From positions 81,332,070 through 81,396,069 of the forward strand of contig OX465282.1 in NCBI GenBank assembly GCA_949987705.1: a stretch of 64,000 nt of DNA, written 5' to 3'. Below the pieces are notes generated by a model that saw only the letters and a program-made list of their open reading frames with translations, was not told the origin of the DNA and made no database searches. The DNA comes from Thereva unica (taxonomy: Eukaryota; Arthropoda; Insecta; Diptera; Therevidae). The position numbers were made by a program, and so were the translations under genes. Numbering within the stretch: the first letter of the stretch is position 1; each line of letters opens with the position of its first letter. Shown piece after piece: positions 54,583 to 64,000 of the stretch.

Positions 54583-55912
54583 TAGTCCATTCAAAACGGG
54601 GGGGGGGGGTGTACCAAAATAACACCGTTAAGAAAATCGAACCCTAAACGTTTTTGGGGTCGCTGATCACGAAAATCGAGGTCCCGCGGTCATAAAATTA
54701 GGGCGTCACCCTTAAAATGCTAAAAAAACCCCTTTTTAGGGGGTTTTTGCGATTACTTCAGTAGTAAAGAAAACTAATGAGATGAAATGCACTTTTTTTA
54801 ATGTTTATTTGCGAAGGTGGTTGATTTATACTAAATTAAGGCGAACTTAATGGTAAGGGGTACTCCTAAAGGGTTTAAAGTACCCCTAAATTGGCGAAAA
54901 ATGGCAAAAATTGTAAAAAAAATTGTCCCCAAGTTTATGCTTCAAATTCGATTGTGGGCGTACTGTCAGGCAAAAATAAATTATTTTAAACCCTTAAGGA
55001 GTTAAAACTACCCCTTCAACATAGTTCATTGAAAACTAGGAGGGGGGGTGTTCCAAAATAACACCGTTAACAAAATCGAATCCTAAAGGTTTTTGGGGTC
55101 GCTGATCACGAAAATCGAGGTCCCGCGGTCCTAAAACTAGGGCGTCACCCCTAAAAATGCAAAAAACACCCCTTTTTAGGGGGTTTTTGCGATTATTTCA
55201 ATAATAATGAAAACTAATGCGATACAATGCACTTTTTTAATATTTATTTGCGAAGGTGGTTGATTTGTACTAAATTCAGGCGAACTTAATGGTAAGGGTA
55301 CTCCTAAAGGGTTGAAAGTACCCCTAAATTGGCGAAAAATGTCAAAAATTGTAAAAATGTTTTAGGACCGCGGGACCTCGATTTTCGTGATCAGCGACCC
55401 CAAAAACGTGTAGGGTTCGATTTTCTTAACGGTGTTATTTTGGAACACCCCCACCTAGTTTTCAATGAACTATATTGTAGGGGTAGTTTTAACCCCTTAA
55501 GGGTTGAAAATAATTTATTTTTGCCTGACAGTACGCCCACAATCGAATTGGAAGCATAAACTTGGGAAAAATTTTTTTTTACAATTTTTGACATTTTTCG
55601 CCAATTTAGGGGTACTTTCAACCCTTTAGGAGTACCCTTACCATTAAGTTCGCCTGAATTTAGTATAAATCAACCACCTTCGCAAATAAATATTAAAAAA
55701 AAGTGCATTTCATCGCATTAGTTTTCATTATTACTGAAATAATCGCGAAAACCCCCTAAAAAGGGGTGTTTTTTGCATTTTTAGGGCTGATGCCCTAATT
55801 TGAGGACCGCGGGACCTCGATTTTCGTGATCAGCGACCCCAAAAACGTTTAGGGTTCGATTTTCTTAACGGTGTTATTTTGGAACACCGTAACGCGCGTT
55901 TTGAATGAACTA
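54583..55912. mobile_element. FB3: palindromic repeat element, left tip beyond hAT1
   Basis: Ends TAGTCCATTCAAAACG (54583) and its complement CGTTTTGAATGAACTA (to 55912). The first bases (TAGTC) also lie left of hAT1 at 47474-47478, because hAT1 inserted there. The body is made of ~430-bp units: one and a partial in forward orientation (54607-55360), then a partial and a full one inverted (55361-55890). All contain the words GGGGTCGCTGATCACG, AAATCGAGGTCCCGCGG, CCCTTTTTAGGGGG and CTGACAGTACGCCCAC or complement. Non-coding. TA flanks. Confidence 0.85.
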
Positions 55913-56470
55913 GCCAGAGTGCACCTAGTTTCCGAGATAATTGTATATACCACATTGCCCGCCTATACCACAATACCCGAACTTACTCTACCTAATAAAA
56001 TTCTTTCAACTAAATTTTGTGGTAATTAACTCTATTTTGGAGATAAAAAGGGTTACAATTTATCAACGTCAACAATCCGTTAAAAAGGTGGAGGCAGCAG
56101 TAATTTTCCGAATTCATTCCCAAAAAAAAAAACACATAACCACACTTCGAAGTCCCTTGAATCTTTGAAATTGAAGTCCCATGAATCTTTGAATGTGAGT
56201 GTGAGATTTTGTTGTGCATGGCTTGTAAATATAGAAGGCTTTGCTTGCATACAGTAGTATGAAAAATTTGAATTGTACATTTTATATAAAAAATCTGTAC
56301 ATTACAAGCTTAGTGTTTCAAGAGGAGAAAATATGCTGAGATTTTAATCTCGATATATTTAAATTAATTTTTATGAAGTGCCCTATTTGGTCAAGGGAAG
56401 CAGTGCTTCCTTTGCTTCCAAAGAGGAGCCGCCACTGAAGATCCATTTTTATTAATACCTAAGAATCCGA

Positions 56471-57430
56471 TTACCTCGGGAAGGCATTCATGTCATCTAT
56501 TTCATGATTTAGGTCATTGGGGGGTTCTGTTTCGTAAACTCCATTGATGGGACTGGGAGATTTCCCATAACTTATTCCTTCGTATTCTCTGAGATGGGTG
56601 TACTTTGTAGTTGAGTGAATGGCATTATTGTAGGGGGTGATTTCTGCATAATCCATTTCGAAGTGCTTATATTTTCATTTCTCTACAATTATTCGGTATA
56701 TTTCCGTAAAAGTGGAATGAAGGCGTTCGATAGGCGAGCTACTAGTTGTCTGTTGCAAGGAGGTAATGTGAAGGGTTGTATTTTATTGGTTACAGAAGTC
56801 TTTTATGAACTTGCGATAGTATCGAAAAGTCCAACAAAGTTTTTAATTTCTTTGTGGGCTTTTGGAATTGGAAACTATTTAATAACTCGGATTTTTCCGG
56901 GTTTGGCCTAACGCCATCGGTTGACACTATATGTCCGAGGAAGGCAATTTCTTTATGTAAAAATTCTGGTTTGTCCCTCTGGATTTTAAAATTTGCTTCT
57001 CGAAGTTTTTGGAAAACTTTTCGACGGCTTTCGCTTTGCTCTTGATATAAAGGCACATGGAGAAGATGATAATATCATCCATGTCACTAGGTATATTTTG
57101 CCCTGTAAGCCTTTGAGAATATTATCCATGACACATTGGAATGTGGATGGGGAATTTTTTAAGCCAAAGGGCATACGTACGTACTCATAGTGTCCATTTT
57201 CTAAAGAGAAGGTAGTTTTTTCTACGTCAAGTGGATCCTTTTCTACTTGATGGAATCCACTTTCAAGGTCTAGTGTACTAAAGTACAAACTTTTGTGTAG
57301 TTTATCCAGTATTTCGGTAATGTCAGGGAGTGGATACCGGTCACTAATATTTTTTTAATCAAGCTTACGAAAATCAATCACAAGCTTTTTTGCTTTTCGC
57401 TCGCATCTTCCTTTTTAGGGACTATTCAGA
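56471..57430 (-). pseudogene. gypsy 2 pol remnant (RT plus integrase end)
   Basis: Minus strand. RT: SDRYPLPDITEILDKL (57350), then YFSTLDLESGFHQVEKDP, YVRMPFGLKNSPSTFQ, a frameshift across the YxDD site near 57090, and FLGHIVSTDGVRPNP. Then, with RNase H and most of integrase deleted, integrase words SPIERLHSTFTEIYRI (56740) and NAIHSTTKYT (56610) follow. Stops and shifts are numerous. It is a different gypsy family from the one at 1-11679 (the RT differs clearly). Confidence 0.87.
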
Positions 57431-58039
57431 CGGGTGAACTACAACGGGAGTAGCTTGAATGAATTATTCCTTGGTCTATCATATCATTTATCTGTCGTCT
57501 CATTTATTCTTTGTGGACGTAAAGTTACCTGTACGATTTGGTATAAATCGGCAGATCATCAGTTGTTTGAATCCGTTGTTTGATTTAGTTCGTAAGGGTT
57601 ATCGTCTGACCTTCGCGAAACAAATAAGGCATCATAATCTCGACATCATTTGAAAATTAGATTCTTCTGTTCTTTATTTAAGTGAGAGGATCGAGGCGAT
57701 TCCGCAATGTCTTCTGAAAGAATTGGTTAAGCAATGAATGTTAAAATTATTAATTTCGGAGCACTTGGGTAGGAATGGTTTGACTTTTAAGGGTTGTTCC
57801 AAAATATTTCTTGTTCAACATAAGATGCATTGATTACTTCAACGTGACTATATCAGTTTTTGCAATTATAGATTCCTTCGGAGGTGTAGATTCCGGGGTT
57901 AATTACGTTTCTTATAAGTATATCTCCTCGTTCGCTATCTACGGGAAGGTATGCTATTATTTTTGAATTTGGAGGAATTATGTACTTGCAAGATATGTTG
58001 TTGAGTTTAAATTGTAGCCATACTGAGGCGTTTTTCTTA

Positions 58040-58363
58040 TTAAGAATGTTGTTCTCCAGGTCTATTTTGGCTTTTAAAGATTCTAGTATATATGTTTAAT
58101 CCTAACAATCCATCAAAATAACCATGAAATTTAAAGATTAGGAAGGTGTTTGTTCCAGGTTGGTTGAATTCCGAGAAATTTAGTATTATAACTTCCTTAT
58201 TTATTTTGTGTTGGTTAAACAACGTTTTGATTATTGCGGGTTTTGCATTAATTATGTCTTGGAGGTGGGTATACTCAGAGTTCAGGAAGGAAGCGGATGC
58301 TCCCGAATCTATTAAAAATTTAAGAGGTCCGCGAAATGATGAAGATATATTTATATAAGCCAA
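58040..58363 (-). pseudogene. gypsy 2 aspartic protease
   Basis: Reads LKFLIDSGASASFLNSEY (active-site DSGA) and later LIFKFHGYFDGLLGLN, the usual protease end in gypsy elements. The frame ends at 58040. Between here and RT (57430-58040) only decayed sequence remains. Confidence 0.85.
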
Positions 58364-58399
58364 AACAGTTCTGTATTTTTTAAGTATCCGATTGGAGGG

Positions 58400-60700
58400 G
58401 CGTTCGGAAAAAAATTTGTATTGTCTATTTCGAAGTTTGGGTGATTTGGTGTAGTGTTAACTCTGTTCATGGGATCAGGCAAATTGCCGTAATTTGCTTC
58501 CTCGTATGCGTATTGAGATGGGATCGTTATTATAGTATCGATCTAAATCTTGATAATTTCGAACCATGTAGGACCTCGAGTCATCAAAAGAGGATACGTT
58601 GAATAATATTCTTTATTAACAAAATTTGGGGGTTGCTGATTGTTTTGTTGCGGTTACTGATTATGATTTTGACGAATATTACTTGAATCAACTTCCACCT
58701 GTTCAGGTTTAGATAAATACTTGAATCTTGGGGTGAATGGATTGGGGTATTGCTGTTTGAGTCTATTGTAATTTTGGAAGAAGTTATTAGAAAGCTGTGG
58801 TGGTTTAACAGTAAACTGGTTAAAGTTCGAGTTTGTTGATCTGTTTTGAAAAGGTACGCAAATGGACGTTAATTTGGTGTGATAACAGGTCTTGGGTTGA
58901 ATAGTTTAAGGACACGGGTCCTTGATGAAATAATAACTCTGGTTTCCTGGGTCGATTTATTCGCAGAATTATTTCTGCCATATGAGATGTTTTGCTCTTG
59001 GATGCAGCAAGTAGTGATCAGCAAACGCAAGAACAAGACAAGACTAATCTAGTCTTGTTCTTGTCTTGTTCTTGTCTTGTTCTTGTTCAGTCTGTCTTGT
59101 TATTGTTCTTGCAAGCATAGCTAAGTCTTGTTCTTGTTCTTGTTCTTGCAATCATACCTAAGTCTTGTTCTTGTTCTTGTTTTTGCAAATATACCTAAGG
59201 CTTGTTCTTGTTCTTGCAAATATACCTAAGGCTTGTTCTTGTTCTTACTAAATGTGCAAGACCAAGACAAGTCAAGACAAAAGGGCAAGGCCAAGGTATT
59301 TTCTCGCATGTAGTAGGTATTGTAAGTTGATTTTATAAAATGGTTATTGAAAAACACCTAGCCCTTAATAAAAAAATTATATCCAAACAACAAAATGCAA
59401 AAAATTGATTTTAAAACTATTATAATTTTAGCGTCAGTCAGTCAGCGTCAAAAGTTTGTATACACCGAAAATTTACTACCTTTGAGGTGAGAATTCCACA
59501 TGGCTTTTTTTTATAAAACAAATCAGTTTCACGACTGCTCTTGGTGACGTTATTATGTTTGCGCCCCTGAAAAATTACGTAAAATTCATAAGCGTAGACA
59601 TTTTTCTGTCAAGTGTGTAAGCAACAAATTACAACGGAAATATTTTGAAGCAAAAGTAAACCAGTATTATACCCATTACTTATTATAAAAAATTAGGTTG
59701 TTCAAGTATGATTCATTAAAGAAGAAATGTAGTGTATGGGCACAAAAAATTATTAAATCCCTTTGCAGCAATACAAAAACTGGCCCACGCTCCTGTCGTT
59801 CTTACGATGCAATGTAACCAATGTGGAGGCCTTGAAAATATTACATATATTGAGAAAAGTCCGAGTTTCCTTGCCATCTAAAAAGCAAAAGAGGTTACTC
59901 AAAAAAGATTTTTTTTAGAGCATTTTTTCTTCTCTAATAAACTACTTGAACTACTGAATACTGACATCTGATTTTGCTTCAAAATATTTGCGGTTTCTCA
60001 CCTAGAAAATGTTTTTAATAGAATGAATTTAGGTGGAATTTTTGCAAGAATCTTGCAAGAAATCATGCTCTGGGTCTTGTTCTTGCACAGTTAGTCTTGT
60101 TCTTGTTCTTGCAAGCATAACTAAGTCTTGTTCTTGTTCTTGCAAAATGTGCAAGAACAAGACAAGACTGCAAGAACAAGACCACTTTTGCTCATCACTA
60201 GCAGCAAGGCTTCATTGCCCTTATGGTGAAGCTTAAGGGTTCTCTTAGTCCGGCTATAAAGGCATTTAAACACATTTTGGTATATAAAACTAGTTTTGCT
60301 GTAATAACATTTACATCATATTCGTGAATTTGTATGTGGTTCGTCATTGCGGCTATGGTCTAGGGATAATTTCACTATAAAACCTTTATCTGTTCTCCCG
60401 CTTTGTCTAAGATCATGAAGATCTCTAATCAATTAAATCTCGTTCCTTTTTAGCACTTCATTGGCGGGTTCTTTAATTTTATTCCTAATAGCACGAAGTA
60501 TGGGTTTGCCATAAGGTGTACCTTCAGTGTAGCTAACTAATGATCTAATCTTTTCAACATTATTTAAGAATTCGTACAACAATCTGGGATTACCGTCAAA
60601 TTTGAGTAGATCTTTGATAGCATCTGGTACCCGAAGATAATTGAACACATCACTAGGGATGATAACATGGTTGTTGCCGCTGCCCGTAGCATATTGCGAT
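58400..60700 (-). pseudogene. gypsy 2 gag remnant, split by a hAT element
   Basis: The N-terminal part at 60690-60433 reads VFNYLRVPDAIKDLLKFDG, then LYEFLNNVEKI and YGKPILRAIRNKIKE, a gypsy-type capsid start. The Gln/Asn/Pro-rich C-terminal part at 58990-58560 (NNFFQNYNRLKQQYPNPF, PEQVEVDSSNIRQNHN) is interrupted by stops. A hAT element (59012-60200) sits between. No LTRs or primer site could be located. Confidence 0.78.
59012..60200. mobile_element. non-autonomous hAT element 3
   Basis: 1189 bp with TAGTGATCAGCAAA and (complement) TAGTGATGAGCAAA ends and the exact 8-bp duplication GCAGCAAG (59004-59011 and 60201-60208). Both subterminal regions are simple-sequence blocks of TTGTTC/CAAGAA units in both orientations (59028-59300 and 60040-60185). 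No coding region. Confidence 0.93.
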
Positions 60701-61129
60701 TTTCGAGATTTTTATTGCTATTTTCGGGTTCTATATCGCGATTTTCGGAATTTATATTGCTAAGGTTCCACCAGGGGCGGATTTACGCATAGGCAAAGTA
60801 GGCCTATGCCTACGGCGGCAAAAAAAATAGGGCGGCAAAATCTTGCAAGATTGTTTAAATTATATAAAGTTTGCACAAAGTTTGATCGTTGTTTTTTGTC
60901 ATAAGTATTGGTCTGTTCAATTCAAGAATTTTAACATATTATTAATTTAATAGGATTATTACGAACGATAATGAATGTACCGAGGAAATGGTCACTAAAA
61001 CCGTGGAAATGCGAACTCCAACTGTTCCAATTGTTTTGGAACAGTTTGGATGGCAATCCAGCTATGTGGAAAATTAATGAAGCTACCGCAGTAACATAGC
61101 AAAACATGGTTTCGACCAAAATAAAGGCG

Positions 61130-62425
61130 CCGATTTTTCCAACTGGAAATGGGAATATAATGATGACAAGGTACGCAGTCTCACGTCGAACATGTTCGAA
61201 AGCACTCTGGCGAAATGAGAAGAAATATCGCACTCATGGTTTGTGTATCTGCAAGTAGAGGAGGGAGTTTGTGGAGTCTGTCTTGTTTTCATCGGATAGA
61301 TTTCATGATTGGAAAAACGCCCATGCTAAACTCAAGGAACATGAAAATACAACTAGTCACAGGAATTCGATGATGACTCTTAAAAATAGAGGGCGTGTGG
61401 CTGGTGTGGGTTTTGTTGTTAGGTTCATATAAGATTTGAATCTGAGTTTTGAAAAAAAAAAAAAATTAATTTTTTCGTATGCTCTGGCATACAAATTATT
61501 ATTAATTAGGTGCGTTTTAGAGCGCTTAAATAAGTCCAACCAAATTTTCCAAAGTGTCGACATTGACTTGAGTTCCGTGGTAGGAATTTACGACTCTCTG
61601 ATCCAATTTATAGCATCACTCAGGGATGAATTTGACTATTTTGAAAAAAAAAAATGCGAAGAAATTGTCATCGATTCATTCAAAACGGACCTAAGAAGGA
61701 AGAAAAGAAGGAAATTGCAATACGATGAAACTAGGACCAACGAAGTAGAGTTCTCGAGTCGTGAGAATTTTAGGATCAACTCGTGATTATTGACAAGCTG
61801 AGCGCGGAATGGACGAAGAGAAGGGAGGCGTACGTTGCGATCAACGAAAAATTCAAGGCCATCATCGATTTGGAAAAAATGTACCTGTTGGAACTGGAAG
61901 AAGCTCGTGAAAATTTGCAGGCACATTATCCTGGAGATCTCGAGGATACGCTTGTCCCAGAGCTGTTACATCCGAAATCTCACTTCGCAACTTTCGATCT
62001 AGAAATAAAACCAACCAATCCTGGTTGCGCGAAGAAAAATTGCACCAGGTGTATACGATGATTAATATCGCTGTTAGAATGTTTACTTGTACTGCGGCAG
62101 CAAATTGTACCGCGGTATCAAATATTCGACGATGACTGAGAACAGACTCAATAAGCTAAACCTAAATGGGAAATGAGGTGAAGTTAGTTACCATTGCATA
62201 TGAATCTGTGACACCAAAATGGAAGTAAGTGAAAGTTGCATCTATTTCAGTAGAAGTAACGCCTAATTCAATTCTGCGTTACTTTTCATTTAGGTTTGGC
62301 CCAATGCTTTGGCTATAATGTGTATTGACGAGGAAACTTTGCAAAAAATTGATATGAACAAAATCATCGATAGATTTGCTGTTGAAAAGTCCGCCGTAAA
62401 AATGTACATTCATAATGTACATTAG
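61130..62425 (+). pseudogene. hAT2 transposase, ZMYM1/TTF-finger type
   Basis: An N-terminal TTF-type zinc-finger remnant near 61230-61385 (GLCICK, CGVCLVF, then HDWKNAHAKLKEHE in a shifted frame). Then a large deletion of the catalytic domain. From 61436: LAYKLLLIRCVLERLNKSNQ, DLSSVVGIYDSLIQFIASL, and after a shift at ~61785 LSAEWTKRREAYVAIN and YPGDLEDTLVPELLH. After a MITE (62155-62301) the C-terminal MCIDEETLQKIDMNKIIDRF runs to the stop at 62423-62425. The family is recognised from block order. It is non-functional. Confidence 0.82.
62155..62301. mobile_element. second copy of the GGCCAAACC MITE
   Basis: Shares the ends CTAAACCTAAAT and ATTTAGGTTTGGCC and interior words such as CAAAATGGAAGTAAGTG with 47777-47933. 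About 147 bp, diverged. It interrupts the hAT2 transposase. Confidence 0.85.
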
Positions 62426-62660
62426 TTAGCGCGCAAAATGACTTGTGATTTACTTCTTGAAATATTTGAAAAATGTATTTTTTTGTTTTGTAAATCTTAA
62501 TCAAAATTAAAATTTTATTTAATTTTTAACCTTAAATATTTTTTAATTTTTGTAATTACAAAACAGATTTTTATTAAAAAAAAAGGCGGCACTTTGTTGC
62601 CTGCCTACGGGCGGCAATTTCGTAAATCCGCGCCTGGGTTCCACTGATTCTAAACTAAAC

Positions 62661-62735
62661 GGTTTAGCACTTTCATGCGGTAAAACACTTTCATACGGTA
62701 GAGCACTTTCATTCGGTAGAGCACTTTCACCGTCT
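62661..62735. repeat. 18-bp minisatellite, four copies
   Basis: The unit is close to GGTAGAGCACTTTCATTC, repeated four times with one to three changes per copy. Confidence 0.9.
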
Positions 62736-62739
62736 CCAT

Positions 62740-64000
62740 CTCACTATCACTTTTATTAAGGTTGCTTAATCATCAATATGTACATATTTAATAGAAACAC
62801 AAAAAATTTATTTTCAAATTCAAAGGAATTATATTAATTTATGTATAGTTTTCTATTGTAAAGCCCTTGGTGTTTTTTCTTCTTTAGGTGCAGTTATTGG
62901 ATATAGGCTTTGATTCCCTTCGAGAATGCTCGAAAGCAATATCTCGAGAAGCTATTTTTCGAGTGACCTGCAAATATAATTCTTAATGGGAGCAGCCAGA
63001 GTTTCGGCTTCCACTGCACTCGAGTAGGCTCGGAAGGAATATCTCAAGACTTTATTTTGTAAAAAAACGGCTAGACTGCTGTATATCGCCTGTTTTTATT
63101 GACTTATTACTGTTTTTATTGTAACTTGCTTAGCCTATTTATACAGCCCTGCGGTTACCATAAGAATACAATTATAATAATTGTTAATTCTGAATACTAA
63201 ATTCTATTGTACCTAATAATAAATACCAAATCAGCGAATATTTATAATTTCCTAAAATATTCCCTGATCAGCGAAATTATCTGTCGCAAGTCGTTTTCAT
63301 ATGTGCCCGAGCAAGGCACCAACTTAACACCCCTTGTACATCGTGCATGTACAAGAATGCCACCTTGAACCGGCGCGGCGCCTTGGCGTCGACCTTGCAT
63401 GGACAGACAATGTGCAGTGTCGGGTTAGTTTAGAATAAGTAATATAAGGTTTATCACACTAAATTTTATTTGGGGATAATGAAAGGAATAAATAAGAGAA
63501 ATTCAATATAATTTGACCTACAGTAGTGCACAGAGCGTTTGCAGGTACTATCTTAAATTTGTTGATGCTTTTCCCTGGTGGTTGGTTGCCGATATTCCCT
63601 CGACGGTTTTTTCATTCGTTATTCCTTCGACGTTTCAAGGTGTTCCGACGACACCCTGAAAATAAACAATAAACAACCACAAAGAAAACAAAATTACGTA
63701 CCTAAACATCAAGTATAAACCCACCAAATAAAACCGCCAAATAAAATCACAAATTAGGAGCACCCGTAGTCACCAACTGAAAATCCTGTAAATAAAAACA
63801 AAAACAAAACAATCAAAGGTTAGATAAATTACACAACATACTTCTCTGGTAACACCAAAATTACGTATAAACACCTCCAGCATAAAATCTATATATTTCC
63901 ATCCATCATCCTAAAAAATAAAATAAAAACATATCATAATAAAAATCCAACTTACCTATTTGCGTCCATCTGTTGACAAATGTCAAAACAAGATAGATAT
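62740..64000. other. anonymous right end with promoter- and exon-like signals
   Basis: No gene is recognised. On the minus strand a TATAAATAGG-type box lies near 63143. Between 63640 and 63920 several acceptor-like sites (TTTTCAG near 63656, TTTACAG near 63788, TTTTTTAG near 63912) and a donor (TTTAG/GTACGT near 63698) occur at short spacing. The pattern recalls the microexon chain in the long BEL LTR. 63300-63440 is GC-richer than its surroundings. It could be part of another long LTR cut by the window edge. Confidence 0.35.

Larger units (their letters stand above)
44886..55988 (-). mobile_element. pogo-like DNA transposon, about 8.4 kb of later insertions inside
   Basis: Perfect ~25-bp terminal inverted repeats beginning GAGTAAGTTCGGGTATTGTGG at 44886 and, inverted, ending at 55988. 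TA duplications sit at 44884-44885 and 55989-55990. Subterminal copies of the TGTGGTATA motif occur near 45120, 47140-47190 and 55945. The transposase is at 45405-47059 on the minus strand. Everything between about 47474 and 55912 is inserted later. Without insertions the element would be about 2.7 kb, a normal pogo size. Confidence 0.9.
60772..62636 (+). mobile_element. hAT element 2 (ZMYM1-like)
   Basis: 1865 bp, ends CAGGGGCGGATTTACG and (complement) CAGGCGCGGATTTACG, exact 8-bp duplication GGTTCCAC (60764-60771 and 62637-62644). It carries a transposase remnant and a MITE. Confidence 0.95.

Noticed and set aside
62800..63400. LTR of the decayed gypsy 2 element
   Set aside because: A TATA-like box is present, but no matching second LTR, primer site or target duplication was found, so it is not called.

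Overview
This is an arthropod, almost certainly insect, genomic window. It is AT-rich, has spliceosomal introns, and is made almost entirely of transposable elements (TEs): BEL/Pao, Ty3/gypsy, Penelope, RTE-like LINE, PIF/Harbinger, hAT, pogo, Helitron/Helentron, foldback elements and MITEs. I found no intact ordinary host gene. The only non-TE-like candidates are two broken copies of one protein family with the motif SDNCCGQNKN, which may itself be transposon-derived, and small unrecognised coding remnants.

Layout. 1-11679: a Ty3/gypsy element on the minus strand whose far end lies off the window. An intact BEL/Pao element (1581-7318) sits in its pol gene and a Penelope fragment (10276-11359) in its LTR. 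The gypsy element itself sits in the first SDNC-family copy (to 12918). 13-16.3 kb: fragments of a Helitron, a BEL gag and a Helentron endonuclease. 16.5-20.5 kb: the second SDNC-family copy, followed by a 1549-bp Helentron-derived repeat (18761-20309). 21.4-25.6 kb: a PIF/Harbinger element with its SANT-like and transposase genes convergent, carrying a MITE and a second, near-identical copy of the same repeat (23861-25409). 25.6-30.7 kb: no recognisable genes, three foldback-type MITEs.

30.7-43.4 kb: a second Harbinger element. Its transposase has an RTE-like LINE in an intron (30856-34139) and a BEL element with 2275-bp LTRs and no pol (34898-42364) in its last exon. 44.9-56.0 kb: a pogo element containing nested insertions: foldback FB3, then a hAT, then two long-armed foldbacks (FB1, FB2), then a minisatellite block, then a solo gypsy LTR. 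56.4-60.7 kb: a decayed second gypsy element, interrupted by a non-autonomous hAT. 60.8-62.6 kb: a ZMYM1-like hAT. 62.6-64 kb: a minisatellite and anonymous sequence with exon-like signals.

How the parts fit. Nine insertions could be delimited with target-site duplications: exact ones of 2-8 bp, plus longer approximate ones for the Penelope and RTE copies. The order of events can therefore be read directly. The BEL element at 1581-7318 is youngest-looking: its LTRs are identical and its 1733-codon frame is open. Most other coding regions are broken by stops, frameshifts or later insertions. The primer-binding sites of the three LTR families match three different tRNAs (Phe, Ser, Gln), which helps separate them.
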